From Galerina marginata (lineage: Eukaryota > Basidiomycota > Agaricomycetes > Agaricales > Galerinaceae), in contig JAECYW010000005.1 of NCBI GenBank assembly GCA_023014335.1, positions 1,116,001 through 1,180,000 of the forward strand: a DNA stretch of 64,000 nucleotides, written 5' to 3'. Under the pieces are notes generated by a model. It had not been told where the DNA came from. It was given only the letters and a program-made list of their open reading frames with translations, and did not search any database. This document shows positions 33,347-43,673 of this stretch, one piece after another. The stretch's first letter is position 1, and each line of letters starts with the position of its first letter. The position numbers were made by a program, and so were the translations under genes.

Positions 33347-33418
33347 AAGGTGGACACTGTGGGAGACGTCTTTACCTTTACCTGGTCGGCAACCTTCAAG
33401 ACTTCAAGCTTTATCACC

Positions 33419-36400
33419 ATGGGATCCCTTGATGATCTAGCTAAGTTCTTCTACAACAAACCCTCATTACTTGTCTTTGGCTCCACATATTCCATATCTG
33501 TGGCTGCCAGAGACCTCTTCTGCCAGTGGATCCCATCGGATCATCTTGTCAATATATTGGTTAACCCCACATTTTTTCAACGGATCACCTTTGTTGTTGC
33601 CCAAACTCAATTTCTCATTAAATCGGCAGCAGATATCTTCAACCGGGACACTCATTTTCAAATCACCCCAGGGGACACTCTACATCAAGCTCTAAATGGT
33701 GCAAGATATGGTGAAACTAACCACGTTATAGCCTTATGGACTTCCTTCACGAAGCGCATGCAAATGGCGGTCAGGCTCCTCGATCGGGTCTTCAAGGACG
33801 GTCAATACCCCGACATGGACGAGTTGAACCGATTCGTCGAGCGGGTGTCAGCACCACCCCCAAGAAAGGCTCCCGCAAATGTTCGCAAGGCTGATCCGCC
33901 ATCGTCCCTGATCTCGGAGCCAACCCGTTCGATGATCAATGGCGGTTCACACGGTCGATCAACTCAGACCTCACCTTCAACTTCAACCCTAACATCCAAG
34001 TTGTCCGCCGTTCCATCACGCTCTCCTGCTCAAATTGTTTCAAGCCCCATATCGACGTCTAACAAGACAGGTCCAGTCACAAGATCTTTGGCATCCAGGA
34101 CAGAATGCAGTCGCAAACATGACGAGGAACACCGTCGAACACAGATGGGAGGATTAGGCAAGCAGGAAGCTCAAGAGAGACAAGCAGTGGAAAGAGAGAG
34201 GGATCTGGGTGCGGACGCCAGAGTAAGTCAAACAGTTTTGCATCAAAATACACTCGCGCTCGGCCATCCTGTTGTAGAAGTCAGCCCACCTTCTTTGAGC
34301 CATCAAGCAAGCTCTCAAATACCAACTGGATCTCGTTCTTTCCCGCCAGAACTTGCTAACATCTCAACCTTGCACCCTATTGTGCTACCCGTGCTGTCCA
34401 CCAAGTCCGACTTTACCAATGGATCAGAATTTGACGAGGAAAATTCACCGCCAGAAACGTCACGGTTCCTCGACGTCGCCATTGATTGTTGGAACCGAAG
34501 TGCGAAACTTCCATCGCCTTCGGTTACTGCTACTCGACCTCTGCATACAGAGTCGCCGAGTGCAGTTAGGCTTTCAACTCCGTACACGGAGGCGAAGCAC
34601 CCTCCAGCGTCTGCGGCTCAACTCAATTTCATTCAATCCATCCAGCCGCAACTCCGCAGCCCGTCCGACACTTGCTTTTCAGTACATGAATCCGATCTCG
34701 AAGGGCAAGGCTTATTGTCAGAAATACCAAGGACATTCAGTACGGCTTTCAATAGTTGGAATCAAAGTACGCGTGGCCTTTTGTCTTTCGTTTCCGCGAT
34801 TCGCACTCCACGCCCAGAGTTCGCAAACGTGGTCGCACCATCTTCAGGGTCTCTTACAAGCACAATCCTCCTGCGGTCAAGTCTTTGTTTCGAAGACCAG
34901 ACTTCCAGAGGTCAACTCGCCATCCTGTTTCGGGATCGTGAGTTGTTTGTCGTACCTCGTAACTTGTGTTCTTTAACCACAATATCACCCCCTTTGTCCG
35001 CTCTCCAACTTCATTCTCTGTCAATGGCTCAATCAGTTCTGAACACTTCTCCTACGGCATGCCAGACAGATCCAGCCACAAGATTTCCAGCATTCGAGGC
35101 AGAAAGTGGTCACGAGAAACTCTGGAATCAAACACGCTTGGAAGGATTGGGTAGACAACAGGAGGACCAAGAGACGAGTGTGGCGGTACAAGGTGGAGAT
35201 TCAGATGCAGAGAATCAAGACGGCATTCCAGCAGGCTTCACCATTTCGGCAGCCGTTATTTCGAAAATGCGCCCTCTCACCGCACCAGATGTTTGCAAGA
35301 CAACACTTCTTGTCAACGCATTCAACCCTGAACAAGAAGATCTGCCAACAGGACCTCCACAGCTCCAGGACTTCGAGGCGATGCCCTTTCGTTGGAATCA
35401 TAGTGCAGAAGTCCTTTTGTCGACGGTTATCGAATCTCGAATACTGCCTACGGAGTCACTGAGTGCGGCTAGGCCTCCAGCTTCGGTGTCGCGACCTGCT
35501 CTCCCTGCCTTTATCCATCCGCGATTTCGCAGCCCATCCGCGCCTTCAACAATGAAGATCATAGCCATCGAGTCACGTTTCCGCAGCCCGTCTGACTCCC
35601 GCGCATCCAAGTCGCCATCTGATGTTCCATCCACCTCACCAATAACTGTAGTTAGTGACGCAGCAGACGCTGGGGGGGAAAGTAGGTGCATGGTCGAGTA
35701 CAAGGACTTCACAGCACCTCATCGTCATCCGCTGTGTCCCTCCGGTCATTCATTCAAATTCAAATCTTCTCAATTGGTTTCACGATGCGTCCTTTCAACG
35801 TGCGCACAAGATTCTTTGTCAAGATCTTCAATGGTTTTGGCAGCAAATAGCTTGAAGGAAAACGGTCGAACCAATGTACTGGAATTTTCTGGACAAGAAG
35901 AGGAACAAGAGGCAAAGCTAGTCAAAAGAGACAGAGACCGGGATGCGGAAAAGCGCGTGGACAGAGTGAGTTCACTGATCTCCATTCGAGTTGCACCATC
36001 GCTCGGCTATTCTCTTGCAGAATTTTGCAAGCCGCTTTTGAGCAGTTGGCCTAGCCTTTGGAGACCAACCAGTCCTCGTTCTGACTTGCTTGAGTCTAGC
36101 GGCATCAAAACTTCACCCCCTGTCACGTCAATCATGCCGCCTCTCACCCAGTCCAATGGCCTGGACGGATCCGACATCAATGATAAAGGCATGCTGTCAG
36201 AAACACCGACGACCGTTGACGCCGCCTTTGTTTGTTGGAATCGGAGCGCGGAAAATCCATCGCCTTCAATTACCGCAACTCGAACTCTGTATACGGAGTC
36301 ACCGAGTACGGTTAGATCTTCAACTCCGTACACGGAGGCGAAACGGTCTCCAGCTCCTACAGCGCCGCATACTCACTCTCCAAGCCCATCCATCCAACCG

Positions 36401-39400
36401 CGATTTCGTAGCCCATCAGGCTCACACTTATTCATTGTTCCATCCACGTCATCGATATCCGACAACGGTGACAATTCTGCAACACTCCTTCTCCTAATTC
36501 CAAGCTCGACCTTACGGGAGTCAGGTCTTTGTTTCGAAGACCTAGACCCTGGACGTCAACTTGTAGTCCTGTTTCGGGACTCCAAGTCGTTTGTTATGCT
36601 TCGGGGTTTATCGTCTTTTGATGAGACTGTAGAGACACTAACAGGAAGGCCTCCAACTTTCACGTCACGCCCAACTCCTTCAACTTCGATGGTCCAGCCA
36701 AGGCTTCGGTGTCTGTCTGGCCCTCTTCCTCTTTCCCAGGATGCCAATCCCTCAAACTCACCATTCGGTCAGTTGAATCCAACACGGCCACTTTCCGAGA
36801 TCAGCGCAAATCCAGTAAAGCAACCTCCGTCTCTCGCACCATGGGCAGACCTCTTTCCTTTTGCCCTACCGCATCTCTGCGACCCTTCCGACCACCATCA
36901 ATATCAACTTAGGGCAACCGTAATAGTAGAAGGAGAGACAGCGAATGCTGGGGGGGCTAATAGGCAGAAGGACTCCAGTGACGACTTCAACTTCGCCTTG
37001 CGATATCACCCTCCGCCATCTCTCCTGGTTATTACAGCTCAAACTCAACATATGGAGTCACCGAGCGCGGTCACGTCCATAACACTGCGTATGGGGGCGA
37101 AACAACATCCGGCTTTGAAGTTACGGCTTATTCTTACTCCCTCGATCCAACCACATTTCCACAGCCCTTCCATCCTGCGTTTACGTCCATTCAATACCCC
37201 TCCGGCGCCAACTCTCATTGGACGAACCTTCAACAAGCAACTTTCACTTTCAGAAACACAACAGATCCTCAATGTCAGCCGCGTTAGTTGGAATCGAAGT
37301 GCGAGAGTCCCATCGCCTTTGATTACTGCTACTCGAACTCTGCATACAGAGTCACCGAGCGCAGTTAGGTTGCGAGTTCTGCATACAGAATTCAGGCAGC
37401 CTCTGACTACTTTGCTATATCTGTTGGCGCTCCAGAGTGCGATCCCTCAGGTGTCAGGTCTTTGTTTCGAAGACCAAACTCCTGGAGGTCGACTTGCAAT
37501 CTTGTTTCGAGACTGCAGGTTGTTTGTTGCCCAGCTAGACTTGCCTTTCTGGTCTGCAGACACCTACGTGCAGCTCACGCCACCTCCAACCATCTATACA
37601 TCACCATTGTCGCTTTTCGGTCAAACTTCTGTTGCCCTACCTCGTCTACCCAGTCCGTCCTTGTACATCTCATCAAGCCGCCGACAATATCAGGACATTA
37701 ATGGATCCGACGTCGGCGATCGGGGCATACTATCAGAAACACCGAGTACCGTTGACACCATCCTTGTTTGTTGGAATCGAAAGCCGCCCAGTGCGGTTAG
37801 GCTCTTTACTCCGAATACAGAGACGAAACGGCCTCCATCTTACATGGTCCCACATACTCTTCCTCCGTCAATCCAACCGCATTTTCATAGTCCATCTGGG
37901 CTTCGTCCATCTCCACATCTGCCTCCGTTCAGTCCAGTTTGCCTCGAATTTCTAGTCATCAACAAATCTAACCATTGCGATCAAGACAAGCGAGGTTCAA
38001 TACCTGAAACATTGCGGACTCGGATTATCAGCACCGTCCTTGTTTGTTGGAATCGGAGAGGAGATGGCCCATTCCCTCCGGTTACTGTGACTCGAGCTCT
38101 GCACACAGAGTCGTCGAGCTCGGTTAGGCTTTCAACTCTGTATACAGAGACGAAGCAGCCAACCTCTATCTCAGTAGCACTCGTCATGTCGACGTTGTTC
38201 AAGTTTTTCGATACACAAATTCTGACGTGGCACCATACCGAGCACATCATAAACTGTACCCGATCATGTGTAGCATTCATGATAACCAATGGATCGAGTT
38301 TAAAGAACGCTGGATGGTGGTGGAAAGGAAGGGAAGGAAAGAGACCGGAACAGAAAGTGAGAATTGACTGTATTTTAACAACCAGGATGGATATTGCCGC
38401 GATTCTTTTTGAGCTTGAAAGCCTTCGTTTAAGCGATGATTTTGGCCGCTCGAACGTCTCAGTCCTTTCACTCTTTGCCTCGAAAACCGATCAACAACTT
38501 TCAGATTCATCGCCCCAATGCTCTGCACTCGTTCGGTTCGCTTCTGTCGTCACAGGCTTATTCCAACGGCCTCGAAAAGACCTTTCCGACTACACCTGGA
38601 GCTTATTGAGACGCCCGTTGCTCGCCGCTCAGTGCTCGCTTTTGTCAATCTCGCATTTTGGACAAATCAGTAGATATCTCACCAACGCGGCCGCCATTCT
38701 TGATATCCAAGATATCTACGGAAAGCTCTCAATGCTCTCTTTCCAGCAAGTTCTCATTCGTCAACCTGCGTTTAATGCTCCTTTCGCTATCGTCAACGTC
38801 ATCCTTCCTGTTATACACCTTATCGCAGATCATCGGATCCGAATTCAGCTACGATTTTTAGTGCTATGGAAAGCCCTGATTCATAGCTTTCCGGTGATAT
38901 TCAGTTTATGGCGATACGATAGGTGGACGACGCACAATAACGGATTGTTTGGGACTGGTATAAGAAACTCTCAGCCCCTCAGGTCATTGAAGCAAGGCTC
39001 TACCTTTTCCTCACTCAACAGAGCTATAAAACATGCAAACCAGTACTCAATCGATCCCTTTTGCTTCTTCAGTTATCACCTCATTGCTTCAGTCTGGTTA
39101 TGTAGAGTATTTTCAGGATTTCGACGATTTTCCACCTACCTTGGGCTCCTGTCACTCAAATTTGACGATTTCTACATCAACAAAATGGCGTCGAGCACTC
39201 CATTCCAGCAAGCATACAACAATCATCAACTGTCCGCTCTTTCTGCCGCTATAACCAATGGACCCTGGGATACATACTGCCCTATGAAGGATCATCAACT
39301 TCGAATTTCGCTACGATCTTTTGCGGACTGCAAAGTCCTAGTCCGTAGCTTTCCGACGATATTAAGTTTATGGCAGAACAATATCTGGAAAGCTTACAGG

Positions 39401-39919
39401 AGCGGAATCCTCATGGCCAACATCAGAAACTTGAGGTTTAAGTTTGTCAACTTGCTAGCCACCGGTCACGCCATTTCTGCACTCGGAAGGCTTACATGGA
39501 ATGCATCTTACCTTCCAAAGGAATTCTGGAGAGGTTATCGTCTCTTTATTGATGGGTTATGGTCTAAGGAGTGGATATCTCGGTTGTTTACTGGATTTCG
39601 ACAAATTTTCGATTACCTCATCGACATCTTGCTCGTTCTCTACGATTTTAGGCTTGGTCGAAAGCCGTTAATCGCATCATTCAAGCAATTCCTCAAATAT
39701 GGCACATCGTCAAGTATTGCTCCCGGAAATTGGCTTCTTAACCAATTAGGCTCATTTTTACGAATTGTACCATCACACCTCATCAGCTTCGTTTATCGCG
39801 ACAATTCTGGGCCCATTCGAAAGCAGTCGATTGCGCCGTTCATCCGATATCGCATACGTGGCCATTTACCCAATGATTTCCCCAGCCGTCGCAATACAGA
39901 GTTCCTACCTTCACTTTGA
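33419..39919 (+). CDS. Large pol-less ORF of the LTR element (2166 aa), function unknown
   Basis: Not recognised. The ATG at 33419 (caccATGG, good Kozak context) is chosen over the GTG at 33350 because eukaryotic starts are ATG; the frame is uninterrupted for 6.5 kb. The N-terminal about 150 residues (MGSLDDLAKFFYNKPSLL...) look globular and could be Gag-like by position only. Residues about 160-1600 are Ser/Pro/Thr-rich and built of degenerate repeats: six modules around CWNRSA ... TATRTLHTESPSAVR with TPYTEAK, four around SGLCFEDQTPGGRLAILFRD, three around an E/R-rich block (RDRDRDAEKR), and repeated IQPRFRSPS. The C-terminal about 550 residues are hydrophobic/aromatic and hold a duplicated unit (LVLWKALIHSFPVIFSLW; CKVLVRSFPTILSLW). 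No transmembrane or catalytic role can be assigned. Confidence 0.75.
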   Translation: MGSLDDLAKFFYNKPSLLVFGSTYSISVAARDLFCQWIPSDHLVNILVNPTFFQRITFVVAQTQFLIKSAADIFNRDTHFQITPGDTLHQALNGARYGETNHVIALWTSFTKRMQMAVRLLDRVFKDGQYPDMDELNRFVERVSAPPPRKAPANVRKADPPSSLISEPTRSMINGGSHGRSTQTSPSTSTLTSKLSAVPSRSPAQIVSSPISTSNKTGPVTRSLASRTECSRKHDEEHRRTQMGGLGKQEAQERQAVERERDLGADARVSQTVLHQNTLALGHPVVEVSPPSLSHQASSQIPTGSRSFPPELANISTLHPIVLPVLSTKSDFTNGSEFDEENSPPETSRFLDVAIDCWNRSAKLPSPSVTATRPLHTESPSAVRLSTPYTEAKHPPASAAQLNFIQSIQPQLRSPSDTCFSVHESDLEGQGLLSEIPRTFSTAFNSWNQSTRGLLSFVSAIRTPRPEFANVVAPSSGSLTSTILLRSSLCFEDQTSRGQLAILFRDRELFVVPRNLCSLTTISPPLSALQLHSLSMAQSVLNTSPTACQTDPATRFPAFEAESGHEKLWNQTRLEGLGRQQEDQETSVAVQGGDSDAENQDGIPAGFTISAAVISKMRPLTAPDVCKTTLLVNAFNPEQEDLPTGPPQLQDFEAMPFRWNHSAEVLLSTVIESRILPTESLSAARPPASVSRPALPAFIHPRFRSPSAPSTMKIIAIESRFRSPSDSRASKSPSDVPSTSPITVVSDAADAGGESRCMVEYKDFTAPHRHPLCPSGHSFKFKSSQLVSRCVLSTCAQDSLSRSSMVLAANSLKENGRTNVLEFSGQEEEQEAKLVKRDRDRDAEKRVDRVSSLISIRVAPSLGYSLAEFCKPLLSSWPSLWRPTSPRSDLLESSGIKTSPPVTSIMPPLTQSNGLDGSDINDKGMLSETPTTVDAAFVCWNRSAENPSPSITATRTLYTESPSTVRSSTPYTEAKRSPAPTAPHTHSPSPSIQPRFRSPSGSHLFIVPSTSSISDNGDNSATLLLLIPSSTLRESGLCFEDLDPGRQLVVLFRDSKSFVMLRGLSSFDETVETLTGRPPTFTSRPTPSTSMVQPRLRCLSGPLPLSQDANPSNSPFGQLNPTRPLSEISANPVKQPPSLAPWADLFPFALPHLCDPSDHHQYQLRATVIVEGETANAGGANRQKDSSDDFNFALRYHPPPSLLVITAQTQHMESPSAVTSITLRMGAKQHPALKLRLILTPSIQPHFHSPSILRLRPFNTPPAPTLIGRTFNKQLSLSETQQILNVSRVSWNRSARVPSPLITATRTLHTESPSAVRLRVLHTEFRQPLTTLLYLLALQSAIPQVSGLCFEDQTPGGRLAILFRDCRLFVAQLDLPFWSADTYVQLTPPPTIYTSPLSLFGQTSVALPRLPSPSLYISSSRRQYQDINGSDVGDRGILSETPSTVDTILVCWNRKPPSAVRLFTPNTETKRPPSYMVPHTLPPSIQPHFHSPSGLRPSPHLPPFSPVCLEFLVINKSNHCDQDKRGSIPETLRTRIISTVLVCWNRRGDGPFPPVTVTRALHTESSSSVRLSTLYTETKQPTSISVALVMSTLFKFFDTQILTWHHTEHIINCTRSCVAFMITNGSSLKNAGWWWKGREGKRPEQKVRIDCILTTRMDIAAILFELESLRLSDDFGRSNVSVLSLFASKTDQQLSDSSPQCSALVRFASVVTGLFQRPRKDLSDYTWSLLRRPLLAAQCSLLSISHFGQISRYLTNAAAILDIQDIYGKLSMLSFQQVLIRQPAFNAPFAIVNVILPVIHLIADHRIRIQLRFLVLWKALIHSFPVIFSLWRYDRWTTHNNGLFGTGIRNSQPLRSLKQGSTFSSLNRAIKHANQYSIDPFCFFSYHLIASVWLCRVFSGFRRFSTYLGLLSLKFDDFYINKMASSTPFQQAYNNHQLSALSAAITNGPWDTYCPMKDHQLRISLRSFADCKVLVRSFPTILSLWQNNIWKAYRSGILMANIRNLRFKFVNLLATGHAISALGRLTWNASYLPKEFWRGYRLFIDGLWSKEWISRLFTGFRQIFDYLIDILLVLYDFRLGRKPLIASFKQFLKYGTSSSIAPGNWLLNQLGSFLRIVPSHLISFVYRDNSGPIRKQSIAPFIRYRIRGHLPNDFPSRRNTEFLPSL

Positions 39920-40816
39920 CGAATTACCCCACCGCATTCCATCGGCTCCGAATTCCGTCAAGATACTTCGCACATTTTAAAGGTATTACACATGCGGTTC
40001 CGCAGATATCTTAAACGTAGCAAGTCGCCCGGTATTCGCTCCGGAAATCAGCTTTTTGGCAACATTTGCGCAGTTTCACAAATTCTGTTGTGGTACATCA
40101 TCGCCCCGACTTCCTGCGACGATTTTGGACGCGTTCGAAAGCGCTGATTCACAGCTCTCTGGGGATATCCGGAACATGTTTATCTGACCGGTGGTTGCTT
40201 CGCAAATTGGGATTTTGATGATTTTGACCCTTCACTCCTATGTTTTTATGCCTCATCCATGCTCCATGTTTCCTCCAATATGCCTACTTCCTGTTCCTGT
40301 CAACTCTTCTATCCTTTCTGGCCAGTGTGTCTCCTCCTCCTCCAATGAACTGCCAATGTTCTGTCTCATCTCCTAGCACCCTCAAACTCTTGCCTTGCAA
40401 TTTCTTGAGGCTGGGGGGGCTATATGAGGATTAATTTTCTGGGAGGGCTATAGGTATAGTAGGCTGATCAAAGCCTACTCTCAGTGATCCCTGTTCTAAA
40501 TGGGCCTGGCCACCTTTATATATGACTACCAAATTTTTTCTATTCATTTAAAGTTTCACTTCTTCTTCTTGGATCTAACTTTGCCACTTCATTGGAGTTC
40601 ATTTTCTGTTTTTAACTATGGGCTCTTAGCACAAATCCATTTTTCCATTTTTACTATTTTCTTTGCTCATTTACAAACTCACTTCACCTTTCATTTTATC
40701 CTTTAAATTTTGGATTCCCTCCATCCATCCCCAACACCTCCTTGTTTTTAAATTTCTTTCCAACCTCAAGAAATTTTCTTTGATTTCCAACATCTATTCT
40801 ACTTTTTGTCAGCGCA
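39920..40816 (+). other. 3' untranslated internal region of the LTR element
   Basis: About 0.9 kb between the ORF stop and the polypurine tract. Pyrimidine-rich after 40500, with no reading frame of note. Confidence 0.6.
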
Positions 40817-40836
40817 GATGGAAAGTGGGGGGGCTC
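40817..40836 (+). promoter_or_regulatory. Polypurine tract of the LTR element
   Basis: gatggaaagtgggggggctc lies directly before the 3' LTR, in the position where plus-strand priming occurs in LTR retroelements. Confidence 0.75.
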
Positions 40837-41246
40837 TGTAAGATAGCTTTTCCCATCTTCCTACCTTTCCTTTCCATCTACTTGATACTATCTGGACTAT
40901 AGGGTATGGCTAGTTACATATGATGTCACATTACTGTGACATCTGGTAGATATAGTCATTCTCGTCACATTTGTCAATATAACTCTCTTACTATCATCTT
41001 CAAGAAGCCTACACGCTTACTTCCCTCACTACCTGCTGTTAACCAGGCTGAGGAGTACGCTAAGGCCTACTGACTGATCTTAGAGATCTACATACGTAGA
41101 TCTAAGAGGGAGTTACCCTTATCAGCCCAACTATTTCTCTTATCTCGCTCTCCGACTTTGGTTTATACCAAGGTCATCACACCTCTGCCCGCCCGAAGGT
41201 CGTAGGCGTTTCACCACTGAACCAGAGACGCTAACAGTGTCTCACA
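40837..41246 (+). repeat. 3' LTR (410 bp)
   Basis: Same sequence as the 5' LTR by eye over its whole length; followed by the target duplication attct. Confidence 0.95.
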
Positions 41247-42287
41247 ATTCTCAATACACCAGAGCTACCTTAATTCGTTTGCGGTTTAAGGGAATTACTG
41301 TCAAGGTGAGCGAAAGCAAGGCGTATCTCCAGTCAAAACCTGCTGCCTGTCGGAAGAGATACACACTGCATAAATTGCTTCATCTAGACATGGCAGAATA
41401 TTATGCTTTGGTGCAAACCAGAATGCAGTAGGCTGCAGCATTTGGCAGCAGATGACGTTTAAATTTAAACCGGGAAAGCGGACAAAAGAACCCCCTGTTC
41501 GATTCTCTGGCAGCTTACTTAATCATGACTACTCGTAAATCTCGGCTAAGAAATCACTCCCTGCACCTCAAAGTGATCCCGACCTCCGCGCAGTTTCAAT
41601 ATCCCAGCGGATCCCAGTGATCTACGCTGCATCAAAGTTACTTGCTTGATATTATATGTAGTTCCCCAAAACAGTAGAGTCAGAGGAAAGTCCAGGACAG
41701 TGAGTGTGCATGCCAAAATCCACAAATGCTTAGTACTAGGTGAATAAAATGATCACATTGTATATTTAGAGTATTTCTAAGAGGACTGACCAAGAGAGGG
41801 ATACAGAAAGTGCAGGTTTTGATACTGGGCAATAAAGCGGGATAGCGTTGGGATAAAGTGAGTAGTGCCATACTTGTTATGGATGCGGCATCCGCAGCAG
41901 CCCTGGCAGCTTTCTGTGCTTTCTTATCTGCTGCCTGAGCACGCATCCATGCAGTGATGGTCACCCCATGGTCTTCATCTTCATCTTCTTCCTCCCGGCC
42001 TCCAAATACAGTGCTAATCAGATAATCAGTCATCTGTATGCAACTCGGAAAATAAGGATCGCATACTCTTGCCACCAATCCAGGAGGTCTGCAAGATCAT
42101 CGTTTTCCATATCCTTCATTGCGTTAACAAGCGCATCGTAAAACCCTTGTACGGCCAACAGCCCTCGCCTGACCCGCCTTGGCTAAGAAGACTCTGGTCT
42201 GAGACGACAAAAACTTTTGAGGCATTCAGTTGGTGATGGTGAGCTGAAACAATAACGAAAAACTTACAATAGTCGCCGCATATGCAA
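41247..42287. other. Flank of LTR element with a possible minus-strand exon
   Basis: Continuation of the locus at 31523-32936. On the minus strand about 42020-41880 an acidic run (REEEDEDEDHG) is followed by WMRAQAADKKAQKAARAAADAAS and then a donor-like gtaagtatgg, which resembles an exon end. No family recognised and the remainder shows nothing clear. Confidence 0.3.
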
Positions 42288-43503
42288 TTGAATTTCTTAC
42301 GTAGTAAAAGAACTTGTTTTCCGGCCTGCATAGCAGGCAGAAAACATTTCTAACACAATGGTTCGAAATTCTCCCACTCATACTGTGACCCTGCATGGTT
42401 TCTGTATCTCAGCCATTACTGGGCCAATTTTTATGATCTTGGTATCAAAAAATTTGTAAAAATCAGGGCTTTCATATGGCATGTGTATCCAGGGTTGATT
42501 AGGTCATGTGACCTGTTCACATGACCCAAATAGCGCAAATTTGTGTAAATTTACACTTAAAATGAATTTCAGTGAGCTAGATAGGCTAAAATGTGTTGCC
42601 CAGACCAATCTAAAATAATGTACAAATATTTACATATGTTTTGCAATGATGTCATGGTGTCAAATCTGGCAAACAGCCAGCTCAACTTGGTGAAAATTCA
42701 AAAATTGGTGTTAAACTGACTGGATAACCCATAAAAGGCACACCAAACATTGCAAAACATGACGAAATAACATGAAAATAATGTTTTAGAAGCTTACATA
42801 ATTAAACTCACAGCAGGACTTTGTGCAAATCCCTTGAAATCAGTTAAGGCACCAAGTTAGACCAAAATATTCTGAGGGATATGTCATGTGATATGTGTGC
42901 ACAGACCATCTCTTAGGTAAAAAAAACATCATTAGTATTTTTATTTTATTTTAATGCCTTTAAAATCTCTTAAAATGGCTTCTTTACTGTGTATTTCAAA
43001 CAATATTCCGCATTTGGTAAGTCACATAAAAATGTGACAATACATTATGTATGTGACACCATTTTATAGCCCTGATTTTTCTGATAATTACACACTTTAT
43101 TTCAAGGCAATTCAATAAAAACTAAGCGACGTATGAATTAATCTTATTACAAGTTCTTACGTAGTAAAAGAACTTGTTTTCTACACTTGATAGCAGAAGG
43201 AAATGGTTTCTAATGCAATGGTTCAAAATTCTCCCACTGCTATAGTGACCCTGCATGGTTTTTGTATCTCAGCCATTACTGGGCCAATTTTTATGATCTT
43301 GGTATCAAAAAAATTGTAAAAACCAGGGCCTTTAGGCTTGTTAGAACCACCTCATTTTTCTGCTTTTTTTGAGTATAAGATCATCCCAATCGGTTCAGAT
43401 TTGAGCGGACTATGCATTATTTACTTATTTAACCTCTATTTATGACTTACCTTGAAAGTAAGAACTTGTTTTTGCCATGCGCAGCAATGGCCTCTGACCA
43501 AGT
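42288..43503 (+). mobile_element. Helitron-like non-autonomous element, long form (about 1216 bp)
   Basis: The left terminus is decayed (ttgaatttcttac in place of tacaagttcttac). The internal part is as in 840-2090, an inner left module of the second subtype begins near 43149, and the right end GACCAAGT is at 43503. On the opposite strand the right module carries caaggtaagt, resembling a splice donor. Confidence 0.8.
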
Positions 43504-43673
43504 TAAATCACAGGCGTTCATCAAGGCCGTGGTCTTTGCCCTCCTGGGTCCTGCAGGTAAGCAATCAGTGCTACATCATTGTGAAGATCTTGAACTAATT
43601 GTACCTTCGCTATCTGCGATTAGGCGGCGCACTTCTTCTTCCTTACAAAGTCGCTTATTATTGCGTTTTTGCC
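43504..43673 (-). pseudogene. Fragment of an unknown gene
   Basis: Minus-strand reading includes KRLCKEEEVRRLIADSE followed by a possible donor gtacaa and an acceptor (ctgcag) near 43554. It probably continues at 44572-45023 across the transposon. Very tentative. Confidence 0.25.

Larger units (their letters stand above)
32937..41246 (+). mobile_element. Complete LTR retrotransposon-like element lacking recognisable pol (8310 bp)
   Basis: Two apparently identical 410-bp LTRs (32937-33346, 40837-41246; TGTAAG ... TCTCACA) are flanked by a perfect 5-bp target duplication attct (32932-32936, 41247-41251). A candidate primer-binding site starts TGGACACTGT at 33351 and a polypurine tract (gatggaaagtgggggggctc) ends at 40836. 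The single long ORF shows no reverse transcriptase (YxDD), RNase H, protease (DTG/DSG) or integrase (HHCC, DDE) motif. Identical LTRs mean recent mobilisation, presumably by enzymes supplied elsewhere. Confidence 0.93.

Noticed and set aside
33350..33418. GTG start of the giant LTR-element ORF
   Set aside because: A nuclear fungal gene should start at ATG; the ATG at 33419 has a good context and lies 69 nt downstream in the same frame.
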